Shown here in pieces: positions 1 to 8,259 of a DNA stretch of 53,088 bases (its first letter is position 1; each line of letters opens with the position of its first letter). Both the position numbers and the translations under genes were made by a program. The DNA is from Synergistaceae bacterium OttesenSCG-928-I11 (GTDB lineage: Bacteria > Synergistota > Synergistia > Synergistales > Synergistaceae). Under the pieces are notes generated by a model. That model was not told the origin of the DNA and searched no databases. It saw nothing but the letters and a program-made list of their open reading frames with translations. The stretch lies in contig JAJDHV010000004.1 in the NCBI GenBank assembly GCA_030266365.1, positions 1 through 53,088 on the forward strand. The letters are read 5' to 3'.

Positions 1-81
1 TCTCTCTGGCATTCTCCGCGGACAGCCTGTAGAATACGGGGCGATCGTCTTTTATTTTTTCCCAGGAAGGTTGCGAAGCGA

Positions 82-528
82 ATGAAAAAAATAAATGTGG
101 ACCTCGACGCTGTGCGCAAGCGTGCCGCGTATTTGTTTCTGGAGGAGCGCTACGCGTGTTCCGAGGCGGTTCTCACGGCGATGAACGAGGCCCTTGGCTC
201 GCCCCTCTCCGAGGAGGCGATGCGCGTCGCGACCGGTTTTCGCGGCGGCATGGGCGATGGGGACGTCTGCGGTGCGATATCGGGCGGCATCATGGTGCTT
301 GGTCTTGTGATGGCGCCCGATTATCCCGGTACGCCGTCGCCGGAGCTCAAAGAGGCGGCGAAGGCCCTTCGCGCGCGCTTCGCGGCGCACAACGACGCAC
401 TCGACTGCGCGGACCTGACCGCGCGTTTCCCGTCGATGAACGATCCGGCGCGCCGCGTTATGTGCGGCGAATTGGTCGAGGGCGTCGTCTCCGACCTCGT
501 CGACATTTTCGACAAGTCGTTGTCGTAA
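82..528 (+). CDS. C_GCAxxG_C_C family-like small redox protein
   Basis: A 148-residue soluble protein. The Cys pattern is C26 (YACSEAVL), C63 in a Gly-rich DVCGAISGG segment, C109 and C128, which resembles the C_GCAxxG_C_C family of putative redox or metal-binding proteins. The family has no firmly assigned reaction. There is no signal peptide or membrane segment, so it is probably cytoplasmic. The ATG start is supported by GGAAGG 11 bases upstream. It is followed by a hairpin terminator, so it ends a transcription unit. Nothing certain can be said about the 81 bases before it; a short frame ending near base 33 could be the tail of an upstream gene. The family call rests on the Cys/Gly pattern and the length. 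Confidence 0.7.
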   Translation: MKKINVDLDAVRKRAAYLFLEERYACSEAVLTAMNEALGSPLSEEAMRVATGFRGGMGDGDVCGAISGGIMVLGLVMAPDYPGTPSPELKEAAKALRARFAAHNDALDCADLTARFPSMNDPARRVMCGELVEGVVSDLVDIFDKSLS

Positions 529-548
529 TCCGTCCGGAAAATTTTTTC

Positions 549-577
549 GAGCGGCCCCGAATGGGGTCGTTTTTTTG
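549..577 (+). terminator. Rho-independent terminator
   Basis: A 7-bp perfect stem (CGGCCCC/GGGGTCG) with a GAAT loop is followed by a run of seven T. It closes the gene ending at 528 and separates it from the regulator that follows. Confidence 0.8.
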
Positions 578-650
578 TCGAAACGCTTGAAAATGGACGC
601 AGAAGGGGCGACAATCGAAAAAATTTTCACGATGGGGCGTGCGATGCGGA

Positions 651-3206
651 ATGGGATATAAAAAGAACGCACAGCGAAAGGGCGACGGCGTCTATCGTCG
701 GACGAGGGTCGCCAGTACGTTGAAGCGGGCGCTCACCAACCCGCTCGTCATTGTCGCGTCGCCCGCCGGCTACGGCAAGACGACTGCGGTCGAGGATTTT
801 TTCGCCTCCGTGCCGGGTCGCTACACGGTAGCCTGGACGTCGCTGACGCCGACGGACAACCACCCCGGCCGCTTTCTGCGCAACATGCGCCGCGCGCTCG
901 TCGACGCGGGGGCGGACACGTCGAGCTTCCAGGGGGTGGACGATCTCGGCCTCGACGACGTTCTTCACGCCTTCACGGTCGTCGCGGAGTCGCTGCGCTA
1001 CCGCCCGCCGCTCGTCCTCGTTCTGGACGATTTTCATCTTCTTTCGAGCGAGGTGCTCGTGCGTTACGTGGAGGAGCTGGTTAAACTGCGCCTCCCAAAC
1101 GTAAAAATCCTGATCGTCTCCCGCACCCTTCCCGACTTCCCCCTGACCGACTTCGCCATTCGGAACATGGTCGCCCTCGTCACGCAGGACGACCTGCGCT
1201 TCACGGAGAGTGAGACGAGAGGCTGGCTCCGCATGCGCGAGATCAAGCTGTCGCGGGAGAGCCTGGGTGAGCTCATGCAGGAGACGGACGGCTGGATCAG
1301 CGGCATGTACCTGCACACCGCCTCACTGATGCCGTCGGGCGTCTCGATCGACACGCTGCGCTTCCTGCAATCGAGCAGCGACGATCTGCTGCATCGCGAA
1401 ATTTTTTCGCGGTACGACGACGAGGTTCAGAAATTTCTGCTCGCCATCGCGCCGCTCGACGAGTATCCAATGCCGCTCTGCATTGCGGTCAGCGGCTGCC
1501 CGGACGCGCCCGGGCTCTTCGAGCGGGCGATGCGCAGCAACATGTTCATCCGCCGGGAGGAGGGGCGCTACCAGGTCCACCACATCTTCGGCGCATTTCT
1601 GCGCAATCGCCAGAGCTCGCAGTCGCCGGAGGACTACGCGCGCGGACTGGAGGCGGCGGGCGATTGGTATGCGGACTCCGGCGACGTTCAGGCCGCCGCG
1701 AACTTCTACACGCGGGCGGGCGCGCACGAAAAACTCGCGCGGACGATTGCGGAGATTCTCGCCGGGTTCGGCGGGATCGCCCCCGTGCTCAACATCTTCA
1801 AGCGCGAGGAAATCCGGATCGCGTGCGCCCAGCTGGACACCGTTCCCATATCCGTCATGCGCGCCTCGGTGCCGCTGCTCGAGATTTTCTACATCGGGAC
1901 GCTCATGATGACGCGGCGTCTGGAGGACTATCAGGCGAGGGTGACCGACATGTATGCCTACTACGAAGAGCGCCTCGACGCCCCGGAGGGGCGCAGGGTC
2001 CTGGGCGAACTTCTCATCATCGACCCGTTCCTGCGAAACGAGAGCGTGGAGTCTCGCGGCAGAAGTTTCGAGCGGGCGCGCACGTTGCTGCAAAGACCCA
2101 GCATATTCTGCTCCCGCACCACGCCGATCTCGCTCGGCTTCACCTCCCTCCTGTTCCTGTACTATCGCGAGCAGGCGGCCATCGACGACGTTGTGTCCGG
2201 CTACGTCCTTCACTGGCGCAGGTTTCGCGATCTGCTCGACGGGATGATGGACGGCATGGGGGAAATTTTGCAGGGGGAGCTCGCGCTCGAACGAGGGAAG
2301 CCGGAAGAGGCCGTTCCCGCTCTCGAGGAGGGGCGCGCGCTGACGCACCTCGACGACATCCGGATCATCGCCGGTTTCGGGCTCATGAAGTGCGCGGTGC
2401 TACGGGGGGACTTCGACGCCTGCGTCCGCCACATGAACGAGATCGACGAAATCGCGAGGGCGGGGGACCGGTCGATTCTGTACACGATGGCGGACTACTG
2501 CCGCGCCTACCTCGCCGCCGTCTTGCAGGACACGGAGATTGCCCCGAGGTGGCTTCTGTCCGAGGACCTTTCCGGCCAGGCGCCCCTGTTGAGCGAGGTG
2601 AACGGCATGTACTCGGACCTACAGCCGCGGGTGCTCCTCTATATGAACCTCGGCTTCGCGGACAGGATCGCGCCGCACCTGCCGCGGATGCTCTCGATCT
2701 ATGAGCAGGCGGAGTCGCGGATCGGGCTCGTCTATTACTGGATCTCCATGGCGGTCGTCCGTTTCCGGGAGGGGGACGAGGAGGCGGCAGGTCACGCGCT
2801 GCGCGAGGCGTGGATTCGAGCGGAGGCGTCCGGCCTTGTGCTTCCTTTCGTGGAGCGCTCGCTCGCCGTATTCCCTCTCGTTCAGCACCTCGAGCGCTGG
2901 AAGGGGGCGGCCGGCGATTTTCGCGCGTGGCTCTCCCAGATCGCCGTGCGGATGAAAAACTGGAACCGCGCGATCCTCGGGATCAAGAAAAAATACGGCA
3001 GATACAGGGGCGGAGGCGGTCCCGCCCTCTCGAACCGGGAGGGGGAAGTCCTCTCGCTTCTGGAGGCTGGCTGTGCGAGGGTCGAGATCCGAGAGCGCCT
3101 TGGCATCACGGACAACAACCTCAAGGTCATCATGAGCCGCCTGCGGGGCAAGCAGATGCTGCCGGAGGCGCAGGAAAAGAAACCGACCGTCGAGTCGGGC
3201 GAATAG
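651..3206 (+). CDS. MalT-like ATP-dependent LuxR-family transcriptional regulator
   Basis: About 851 residues with the large signal-transducing STAND ATPase layout. There is an N-terminal P-loop (SPAGYGKTT, residues about 37-45), a Walker B (LVLVLDDFH, about 121-129), a long helical repeat middle and a C-terminal LuxR-type helix-turn-helix (LSNREGEVLSLLEAG, about 793-833). Family members bind ATP and an inducer and then activate transcription. The inducer cannot be read from sequence and no sugar operon adjoins it. The start is uncertain: GTG at 639 is in frame but lies right against the G-rich stretch, so ATG at 651 is preferred although its Shine-Dalgarno site is poor. The recognition helix (ITDNNLKVIMSRLR) differs from the usual TVKxHxxNIxxKL pattern. 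The gene stands alone, 56 bp ahead of a LysE-type exporter it might control. Confidence 0.85.
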   Translation: MGYKKNAQRKGDGVYRRTRVASTLKRALTNPLVIVASPAGYGKTTAVEDFFASVPGRYTVAWTSLTPTDNHPGRFLRNMRRALVDAGADTSSFQGVDDLGLDDVLHAFTVVAESLRYRPPLVLVLDDFHLLSSEVLVRYVEELVKLRLPNVKILIVSRTLPDFPLTDFAIRNMVALVTQDDLRFTESETRGWLRMREIKLSRESLGELMQETDGWISGMYLHTASLMPSGVSIDTLRFLQSSSDDLLHREIFSRYDDEVQKFLLAIAPLDEYPMPLCIAVSGCPDAPGLFERAMRSNMFIRREEGRYQVHHIFGAFLRNRQSSQSPEDYARGLEAAGDWYADSGDVQAAANFYTRAGAHEKLARTIAEILAGFGGIAPVLNIFKREEIRIACAQLDTVPISVMRASVPLLEIFYIGTLMMTRRLEDYQARVTDMYAYYEERLDAPEGRRVLGELLIIDPFLRNESVESRGRSFERARTLLQRPSIFCSRTTPISLGFTSLLFLYYREQAAIDDVVSGYVLHWRRFRDLLDGMMDGMGEILQGELALERGKPEEAVPALEEGRALTHLDDIRIIAGFGLMKCAVLRGDFDACVRHMNEIDEIARAGDRSILYTMADYCRAYLAAVLQDTEIAPRWLLSEDLSGQAPLLSEVNGMYSDLQPRVLLYMNLGFADRIAPHLPRMLSIYEQAESRIGLVYYWISMAVVRFREGDEEAAGHALREAWIRAEASGLVLPFVERSLAVFPLVQHLERWKGAAGDFRAWLSQIAVRMKNWNRAILGIKKKYGRYRGGGGPALSNREGEVLSLLEAGCARVEIRERLGITDNNLKVIMSRLRGKQMLPEAQEKKPTVESGE

Positions 3207-3261
3207 ATATATATTTTCTCGAAAATTTTCGCGTTTTCGCGAGGAAACGGAGGCGGGATTC

Positions 3262-3870
3262 GTGCAGATATGGGCTTTTGCGAGCGTCATCGTCGTGAGC
3301 ATGTTCACCCCCGGGCCGAACATCGTCATGGTCGTTCAAAACGCGCGGAGCGAGGGTTTTGCCGCAACGCGACCCCTGCTTGCGGGCATGTCGTTCGGGT
3401 ATGGGCTCATCGTCTTTTGCGCGTGCGTGTTCAACCTGTTCCTGGTGCGTATCCTGCCCGCGATTCGCCCGTACATCGGGGCGCTCGCGGCGCTCTACCT
3501 TCTCTGGCTCGCGGTCAGGATGTTCCTGCCGAAAAAATCCCGGCCCGCTCGTGAGGGTGCGGCGGGAAGGGCGGGCGTCGGACGCTTCGTCACAGGCGTG
3601 CTCCTCCAGTTCGTCAACCCGAAGGTCATCCTGAACAACCTCGCCGTGACCGCGGCGTTCATCCTTCCCCATTTCGACTCCGCCGCGATTTTCGCCGCGT
3701 TTGCGGTCGGCCTCGGGAGCCTTTGTGCCGTCTCCCTCTCCTGCTGGGCATTTTTCGGCGCCCTCTTCCAGCGATTCTTCTCGTCGCACGAGACGGTACT
3801 GAACGTCGTCATGGCGATGCTCCTCGCCTACTGCGCGTGGTCGGTCCTCGCAGCCTCGATTTCCGGATGA
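3262..3870 (+). CDS. LysE/RhtB-family amino acid exporter
   Basis: A 202-residue integral membrane protein with about six hydrophobic segments. The family hallmark near the N-terminus, FTPGPNIVMVVQNA, is present, as is a conserved FVNPKVILN stretch after a central basic loop. LysE/RhtB proteins export amino acids or derivatives across the cytoplasmic membrane; the substrate cannot be told here. The start is GTG with GGAGGCGGG just upstream. The length is normal for the family. Being only 56 bp behind the MalT-like regulator, it may share its transcript. No terminator is visible after it. Confidence 0.85.
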   Translation: MQIWAFASVIVVSMFTPGPNIVMVVQNARSEGFAATRPLLAGMSFGYGLIVFCACVFNLFLVRILPAIRPYIGALAALYLLWLAVRMFLPKKSRPAREGAAGRAGVGRFVTGVLLQFVNPKVILNNLAVTAAFILPHFDSAAIFAAFAVGLGSLCAVSLSCWAFFGALFQRFFSSHETVLNVVMAMLLAYCAWSVLAASISG

Positions 3871-3894
3871 TGGCGAATTCTACGCCAAATTCCC

Positions 3895-3924
3895 TTGCTC
3901 ATCCGCGCCTTTTTCTGTCATAAT
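3895..3924 (+). promoter_or_regulatory. Sigma70-type promoter for the small ACT-like gene
   Basis: TTGCTC, an 18-bp spacer and CATAAT, ending about 50 bp before the start of the gene at 3977. Confidence 0.5.
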
Positions 3925-3976
3925 TGTTTCGATTTCATCGTCAGGCATAAAACAGAACGAAAAGGAGTGTTGCGAA

Positions 3977-4234
3977 ATGGCATGCGGTACGTTGATGGCG
4001 ATCAGGGTGCAAGACAGGGACAACACGGCGGTCAAGATCCAGGAGGTGTTGACCCGCCACGGATGCATGATCGACATGCGGCTTGGCCTGCACGATCAGG
4101 ACGGGGCGAACGTCTGTTCGACCTCGGGCACGCTCATCTTGAGAATGTGCTGTACGCCGGATGAGGCGAGGCTTGTCGAGGCCGATCTGACGAAGATCGA
4201 GGGCGTGAAGGCGAAGTTCGTCGACTTCGATTAG
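3977..4234 (+). CDS. Small ACT-like protein, possibly TM1266/hydrogenase-regulator type
   Basis: An 85-residue protein with a beta-alpha-beta-beta-alpha-beta pattern and no membrane segment. Its arrangement (AIRVQDRDNTAVKIQEVLTR, then an IDMRLGL strand, then a C-terminal IEGVKAKFVDF strand) resembles the ferredoxin-fold TM1266 family annotated as iron-only hydrogenase system regulators. That family call is inference from shape and length; no hydrogenase gene is in the window. Three Cys (C3, C50 and the CC pair near 62) are unusual for an ACT fold and could bind metal. AAAGGAG lies 10 bases before the ATG. It has its own promoter and terminator, so it is a single-gene unit. Confidence 0.55.
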   Translation: MACGTLMAIRVQDRDNTAVKIQEVLTRHGCMIDMRLGLHDQDGANVCSTSGTLILRMCCTPDEARLVEADLTKIEGVKAKFVDFD

Positions 4235-4276
4235 CAAAAACAAAGTCGCTCATTGCAAATTCTTTCCCGCGAGATG

Positions 4277-4312
4277 GCGCCGGGGACCTCAGGTCTCCGG
4301 CGCTTTGTTTTT
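4277..4312 (+). terminator. Rho-independent terminator
   Basis: A 12-bp stem (GCGCCGGGGACC/GGTCTCCGGCGC, one G-T wobble) with a 3-base loop is followed by a T-rich tract. Confidence 0.85.
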
Positions 4313-4325
4313 CTTGAAAAAATTC

Positions 4326-4354
4326 TTGATTCCGTTTCGCAGTGATGACATAAT
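4326..4354 (+). promoter_or_regulatory. Sigma70-type promoter for the HD-GYP gene
   Basis: TTGATT, a 17-bp spacer and CATAAT, 31 bp before the ATG at 4386. Confidence 0.6.
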
Positions 4355-4385
4355 GGAAGAGATAAAATAAACGGGTGGTGTCGTT

Positions 4386-6410
4386 ATGAATGTCGTCAGA
4401 ATAGACAGTGCGGGCTTGTTGGGCGAATTCGAGCTGGATGTGGAAAAACTTCGGAACGATCCGGAATTCGTCTCCTCGATCGAGTCGTTTGGGCGCAGGG
4501 TGCGGGAGGGGTACGTCACACAGCTCGGTCTGACGCTCGGCTGGCTGCGCGAGGTGACCGGGGCCGAGAGCGGCACAATCTACATCTTCGACCGTTACGC
4601 GCTGCGATACGCGTACGTCCAGAACGAGGCGCTGAACCAGGACGGTGCGCTTTTGGACGACACGGGCGAAGGGGCGTTCGCGTCGAATACGGAGATGGTC
4701 GACAAGCGGACGATCTACGGCTACGTGGTCATCAGCGGAAAAATCCTCATGATCGACGACGCCCGCGCCATCCCCAACAAAATGCCCTTCTTCGTCTCGC
4801 CGCAGTACGACAGCTCGACGGCATACCGGCGCGTTTCCGTCCTCACCGTTCCTGTGATCGGGGAGGGGAACACGGTGATCGGCGCGCTTCAGCTCGTCAA
4901 CAAAAAGGGGCCGGACGGCCGAATCGTCCCCTTCGACGACACGGACCTGGGGCGCGTCGTGTTCTTCATGCACAGGCAGACCCCCCTCTTCACGATCACG
5001 TTCCGCCAATGCGTCTCCGCCGTGACCCGATCCACGGACGCCGTTTCGGACAAGACCGAGGTGGAGGAGCGGCTTGTGCCGCCGTCCACGCAAAAAACGC
5101 TGCCCTGGCTCGAGGGCAGCGGTGTCTACTGGACGGAGGGGGAGCGCGCGAAGGAGTCGACCATCTCGCGGCGGATCGCCGCGTTCACGGATTACATCTA
5201 CCGCTTTCAGGACTCGAACAGCCTCATGGATCTCATTCTGACGGAGGCGCGCGACGCGACGGGTGCAGACGCAGGCACGTTCTACGTCGTCGAGGAGGAC
5301 GAGTGGCTGCGGTTCGCCTATGTCCAGAACGACACGCTCTTCACCGACAACTCGTCCCGTCACGTCTATGCCGACAGCCGCATCCCGATCACGGAGAAGT
5401 CGATCAGCGGGTACGTCGCGCTCCAGCGGAAGATGCTGAACGTCCGCGACGCCTGGAACCTGCCGTTCGGTGCGAGTTACGAGTTCAACAAAGGCTTCGA
5501 CGACGCCTCCGGCTATCGCACGGCCTCGATCCTGGCGGTTCCGATCGTGGAACCGGGCGGCCGGGTCGTCGCCGTGCTCCAGCTCATCAACAGCAAGGAC
5601 CCGTCCGGCTACGTCCGGGCGTTCGACCAGGCGGCGGAGGTGTACGCGCACTACCTGTCCGTCCACGTCATGCCGCACCTCCTGCGTTCCATCCTCTCGA
5701 ACCGTACGGTGCGCAAGATGCTCCACATGATCGAGCTACACGACTCGCAGGAGGGGGGCAACCACGTCATGCGCGTCGCTTCCTGCGCGGCGGAGATCTT
5801 CGCGCGGTGGGCGGAGAATCGCTGCATGCCGCACGACGAGATCATCGCGACGAAGGACCTGTTGCGCCCCGCCGCGATGCTGCACGATATCGGCATGGTC
5901 TCGGTTCCCGACTCGATCCTGAAAAAAACGAGCACCCTCCTCTCCACGGAGCGCGAGCGGATTCGCACGCACTGTGCCAAGGGTGCCGCGATCTACGGCG
6001 CCCCGGAGTCCGAGGCGGAGCGGATGGCGTTCGACATCATTTTGAACCACCACCAGCGATGGGACGGCACCGGCTACACCGGCTCGGACGAGTATCCGAT
6101 CCTGGCGGGCGACGACATTTCGATCTACGCGCGCGCGACGTCCGTCGCCGATACGCTGGACGCGCTCGTATCGCCGAGGGTGTACAAGAAGTCGTGGACG
6201 TTCGCGGGCGCGCTCGACCAGCTCAAGAAAAACGCGGGCACGCAATTCGACCCAGAGGTCGTCGACGCCGCGCTTGAGATCGAGGACACGCTCCGCGCGA
6301 TCTTCCTCCGCTTCAAACCGGTGGAGCCCGCGACGCCGGGCACGCCGAAAATCGGCTCGGACGACGGGATCGTCACGTCCGACTATCGAAAGATTATCTG
6401 GCTGGCATAG
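4386..6410 (+). CDS. GAF-GAF-HD-GYP domain protein (putative cyclic dinucleotide phosphodiesterase)
   Basis: A 674-residue soluble protein. Two GAF-like sensor domains (about 40-190 and 255-420) are each recognisable by a strand ending in VIGALQLVNKKG or VVAVLQLINSKD. They precede an HD domain (about 430-640) with the catalytic pair in MLHDIGMVSVPDSIL (about 498-512), a conserved HHQRWDGTGY and a VADTLDAL segment. HD-GYP enzymes hydrolyse cyclic di-GMP or related dinucleotides. Here the GYP signature reads GYT (about 562-564) followed by GSDEY, so activity is not assured. There is no GGDEF domain and no receiver domain. The GAF domains presumably bind a small ligand. It is a single-gene unit with its own promoter, abutting the oppositely oriented prepilin-like gene by only 21 bp with no clear terminator. 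Confidence 0.85.
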   Translation: MNVVRIDSAGLLGEFELDVEKLRNDPEFVSSIESFGRRVREGYVTQLGLTLGWLREVTGAESGTIYIFDRYALRYAYVQNEALNQDGALLDDTGEGAFASNTEMVDKRTIYGYVVISGKILMIDDARAIPNKMPFFVSPQYDSSTAYRRVSVLTVPVIGEGNTVIGALQLVNKKGPDGRIVPFDDTDLGRVVFFMHRQTPLFTITFRQCVSAVTRSTDAVSDKTEVEERLVPPSTQKTLPWLEGSGVYWTEGERAKESTISRRIAAFTDYIYRFQDSNSLMDLILTEARDATGADAGTFYVVEEDEWLRFAYVQNDTLFTDNSSRHVYADSRIPITEKSISGYVALQRKMLNVRDAWNLPFGASYEFNKGFDDASGYRTASILAVPIVEPGGRVVAVLQLINSKDPSGYVRAFDQAAEVYAHYLSVHVMPHLLRSILSNRTVRKMLHMIELHDSQEGGNHVMRVASCAAEIFARWAENRCMPHDEIIATKDLLRPAAMLHDIGMVSVPDSILKKTSTLLSTERERIRTHCAKGAAIYGAPESEAERMAFDIILNHHQRWDGTGYTGSDEYPILAGDDISIYARATSVADTLDALVSPRVYKKSWTFAGALDQLKKNAGTQFDPEVVDAALEIEDTLRAIFLRFKPVEPATPGTPKIGSDDGIVTSDYRKIIWLA

Positions 6411-6431
6411 GGAACCGCCGATTCTTAAATC

Positions 6432-7376
6432 TTAAAAATTTTTCAGGTTGAACGCGACGCTATGGGCATACAGCCTGTAGCGTCGCGCGCTTTGGGGGAT
6501 GTCGTCCGCCCACTTCGCGGGCCAGCCGTCGGGCGTGCCCGTCGTGACGTCCCGGTCGTAGCGTTTTTCGCCGCGCACGAGCATCACGACGCGGAGGAGT
6601 CGCCGTTCGTCCGCCAGTTCGAACCGCGCGTCGACGACGCCGACAACGCGCGGCTGCCAGCCGCTGCCCGTGTGGTCGTTCGTGTAGAGCGCGAAGTCGT
6701 CGCGGTTCGTCCCGTCGTCGTACGCACGGACCTGTATCTCCGCCGCGCGGAGGTAGAAGAGTTCGTCGTTCCGCGGAATGAGCAGTTCTCCGTTTCCTCT
6801 CCGCCGCAGCAAGAGGAGCGCGCCGTCCGGCCCGGTGCCCGACGTCGCCGTTAGCCACGCGGGGTGAAAGCGCGGGGTTGCAGCGGCGAAGAGTGCCCAG
6901 TTTTTCGTCGAGTGGGGCATGGTGCTGTGCGATTCGAGGTTGCCCGGCGTTGCGCTTACCCGGACCTGAAACGTGTCTTCCGTCGTCCGCGTCTCCTGCG
7001 TCGTGCGGATGCCGGACGGGATGGCGTAGACGATGCGGCAGGTCGAGGCTTCGCGCCCCGAGGTGCCCGCCGCCCCGTCGACGACGGAGATGGGGCCAGG
7101 CCAGTTGAAGGGCGCGAGGCCGCCGAGCTCGAATGCGGCGCGAAAATCGTCGGGGTCCTTCGACACGCCGTAACCGCACGTCTCGACCATCGGGCGGATG
7201 ATCGCGCGCACCTGTTCGGCGCGGTTTTGCGCTGCATGTGCGTCGCTCATCGCATGCAGCGCAAGCTGGCAAAGGTACACCGCGTGCGGAATGCCCCCGA
7301 GCAGGACGACCGTGAGAACGAGACAGAGGATCGTCTCGACGAGTGTAAAGGCGGGAAATTTTTTTGAAAGACGCAT
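6432..7376 (-). CDS. Prepilin-like protein with type IV N-methylation motif
   Basis: A 314-residue protein whose N-terminus, MRLSKKFPAFTLVETILC, is a prepilin peptidase signal: basic leader, FTLVE with Glu at +5, and then a hydrophobic helix (residues about 10-30). Such proteins are cleaved, methylated and inserted into type IV pili or pseudopili. The residue before the cleavage point is Ala rather than the usual Gly. The C-terminal domain is long for a pilin and not recognised, more like minor pilins of the PilW/GspJ size class. The frame stays open upstream for another 52 codons, but the motif fixes the start at 7376. No Shine-Dalgarno site is visible, and no other pilus gene is in the window. 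Confidence 0.7.
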   Translation of the reverse strand: MRLSKKFPAFTLVETILCLVLTVVLLGGIPHAVYLCQLALHAMSDAHAAQNRAEQVRAIIRPMVETCGYGVSKDPDDFRAAFELGGLAPFNWPGPISVVDGAAGTSGREASTCRIVYAIPSGIRTTQETRTTEDTFQVRVSATPGNLESHSTMPHSTKNWALFAAATPRFHPAWLTATSGTGPDGALLLLRRRGNGELLIPRNDELFYLRAAEIQVRAYDDGTNRDDFALYTNDHTGSGWQPRVVGVVDARFELADERRLLRVVMLVRGEKRYDRDVTTGTPDGWPAKWADDIPQSARRYRLYAHSVAFNLKNF

Positions 7377-7432
7377 GCGCGAAGTATAGAGCGTGAAAGC
7401 GGTAAGGGAAAGAGGAGGTTCGAACGGACGGC

Positions 7433-7463
7433 AAAAAAAATCGAGACCCCGAAGGGTCCCGAT
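7433..7463 (-). terminator. Rho-independent terminator (minus strand)
   Basis: On the minus strand a 10-bp stem (ATCGGGACCC/GGGTCTCGAT, with a G-U wobble only in this direction) and TTCG loop is followed by eight T. It ends the small gene at 7489-7743. Confidence 0.85.
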
Positions 7464-7488
7464 TGTCATCTTGTTCTCGTCGTTTTGC

Positions 7489-7743
7489 CTAGCACTTACA
7501 ATTGCAGCGGCATCCGATGCCGAAGAGGACAAGCGTCGAGTTCATCAGATCCTCGTACGATTTGACGAGCGACATCCCCTGATGCATGCGCGCCTTTTGC
7601 TTCGTGATCTCGACGTTCGCCTTCGCGACGCTCTTGGGGTCGTCCTTGTCCATCCCCTCGACGAGTTCGTCCATCCTGCGCGTCGAGGCGTGGATCATGC
7701 TGTAACCCGTACTGCCGATTTTTCCGTAGACCTGAAAGCTCAT
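7489..7743 (-). CDS. Uncharacterised 84-residue protein with a CxCxCxC tail
   Basis: I do not recognise this family. The protein is hydrophilic and probably helical for about 70 residues, with an N-terminal MSFQVYGKIGSTGYSMIH. It ends in a short hydrophobic stretch and GIGCRCNCKC, so cysteines occupy residues 78, 80, 82 and 84. The alternating Cys tail suggests metal binding or a covalent modification site; that is inference. The gene is well supported: AAGGAGG lies 7 bases before the ATG, a consensus promoter sits at 7782-7810, and a strong terminator follows. It is therefore an independent single-gene unit. Confidence 0.75.
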   Translation of the reverse strand: MSFQVYGKIGSTGYSMIHASTRRMDELVEGMDKDDPKSVAKANVEITKQKARMHQGMSLVKSYEDLMNSTLVLFGIGCRCNCKC

Positions 7744-7781
7744 CGAATCGCCTCCTTGCGATGAAGCATCCTTGTATGTGC

Positions 7782-7810
7782 ATTATCCGACATTTTCCTC
7801 GCTTTGTAAA
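7782..7810 (-). promoter_or_regulatory. Sigma70-type promoter for the CxCxCxC protein gene
   Basis: On the minus strand TTTACA, a 17-bp spacer and GATAAT. It lies inside the 3' end of the DUF1893 gene, 39 bp before the ATG at 7743. Confidence 0.7.
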
Positions 7811-8259
7811 CCACGGTTCGTTCGAGCTTTTTGCGCGCTCCGCATCTCCGCGAGTTTTTTCTTCAGGATTTCATACGCCTCCGCCGGGTCGTCCGTTTCG
7901 AGGCAGGCGGTCTCCATCGGGCAGTTTCCGTCCTTCGTCCGGTTCTGGATGTAGGGTGTTTTTTCGTCGCATGTGAACGGGATGCCGTGAGATTCTAGCG
8001 CCGCGATCGCGGGCTCGCTGACGAGGACGGCGTGAAGCTCGCGCACGCCGCCGTGGGCCATGAGCAGCGCCGCCGCGCGTCCGACGACCCGGTCGACGAC
8101 GGACGAGCCGCGCAAAAAATCGGGGTCGTCCGCGAGCAGTTCCATCAGCGGCGCGATGCCGGAAGCCCGCGAGATCTTCGACTCACCGTCCTTTGTAACG
8201 ACGAGGACCGCGCCCTCACGCGCCATCCGTTCGAGCGCATTCGTCACCCACGGTTTCAA
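7783..8259 (-). CDS. DUF1893 family protein (TM1506-like)
   Basis: A 158-residue soluble protein matching DUF1893: an N-terminal strand AVLVVTKDGE, then GIAPLMELL, a conserved VDRVVGRAAALLMAHGG helix, HAVLVSEPAI, and a TPYIQNR...NCPMETACL segment. The founding member TM1506 has a cytidine-deaminase-like fold, but the biochemical role of the family is unknown. The start is TTG at 8259 with GAGGGT 9 bases upstream. No ATG in frame gives a better start. Its first 44 bases overlap the end of the ECF S-component gene, so the two are almost certainly translated together. The Cys residues in the NCPM and CDEK segments could form a metal or catalytic site. Confidence 0.8.
   Translation of the reverse strand: MKPWVTNALERMAREGAVLVVTKDGESKISRASGIAPLMELLADDPDFLRGSSVVDRVVGRAAALLMAHGGVRELHAVLVSEPAIAALESHGIPFTCDEKTPYIQNRTKDGNCPMETACLETDDPAEAYEILKKKLAEMRSAQKARTNRGLQSEENVG

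Noticed and set aside
1664-2704. A 346-codon frame inside the MalT-like gene
   Set aside because: It is a +1 shadow in the same GC-rich region. The MalT-like frame is continuous from P-loop to helix-turn-helix.
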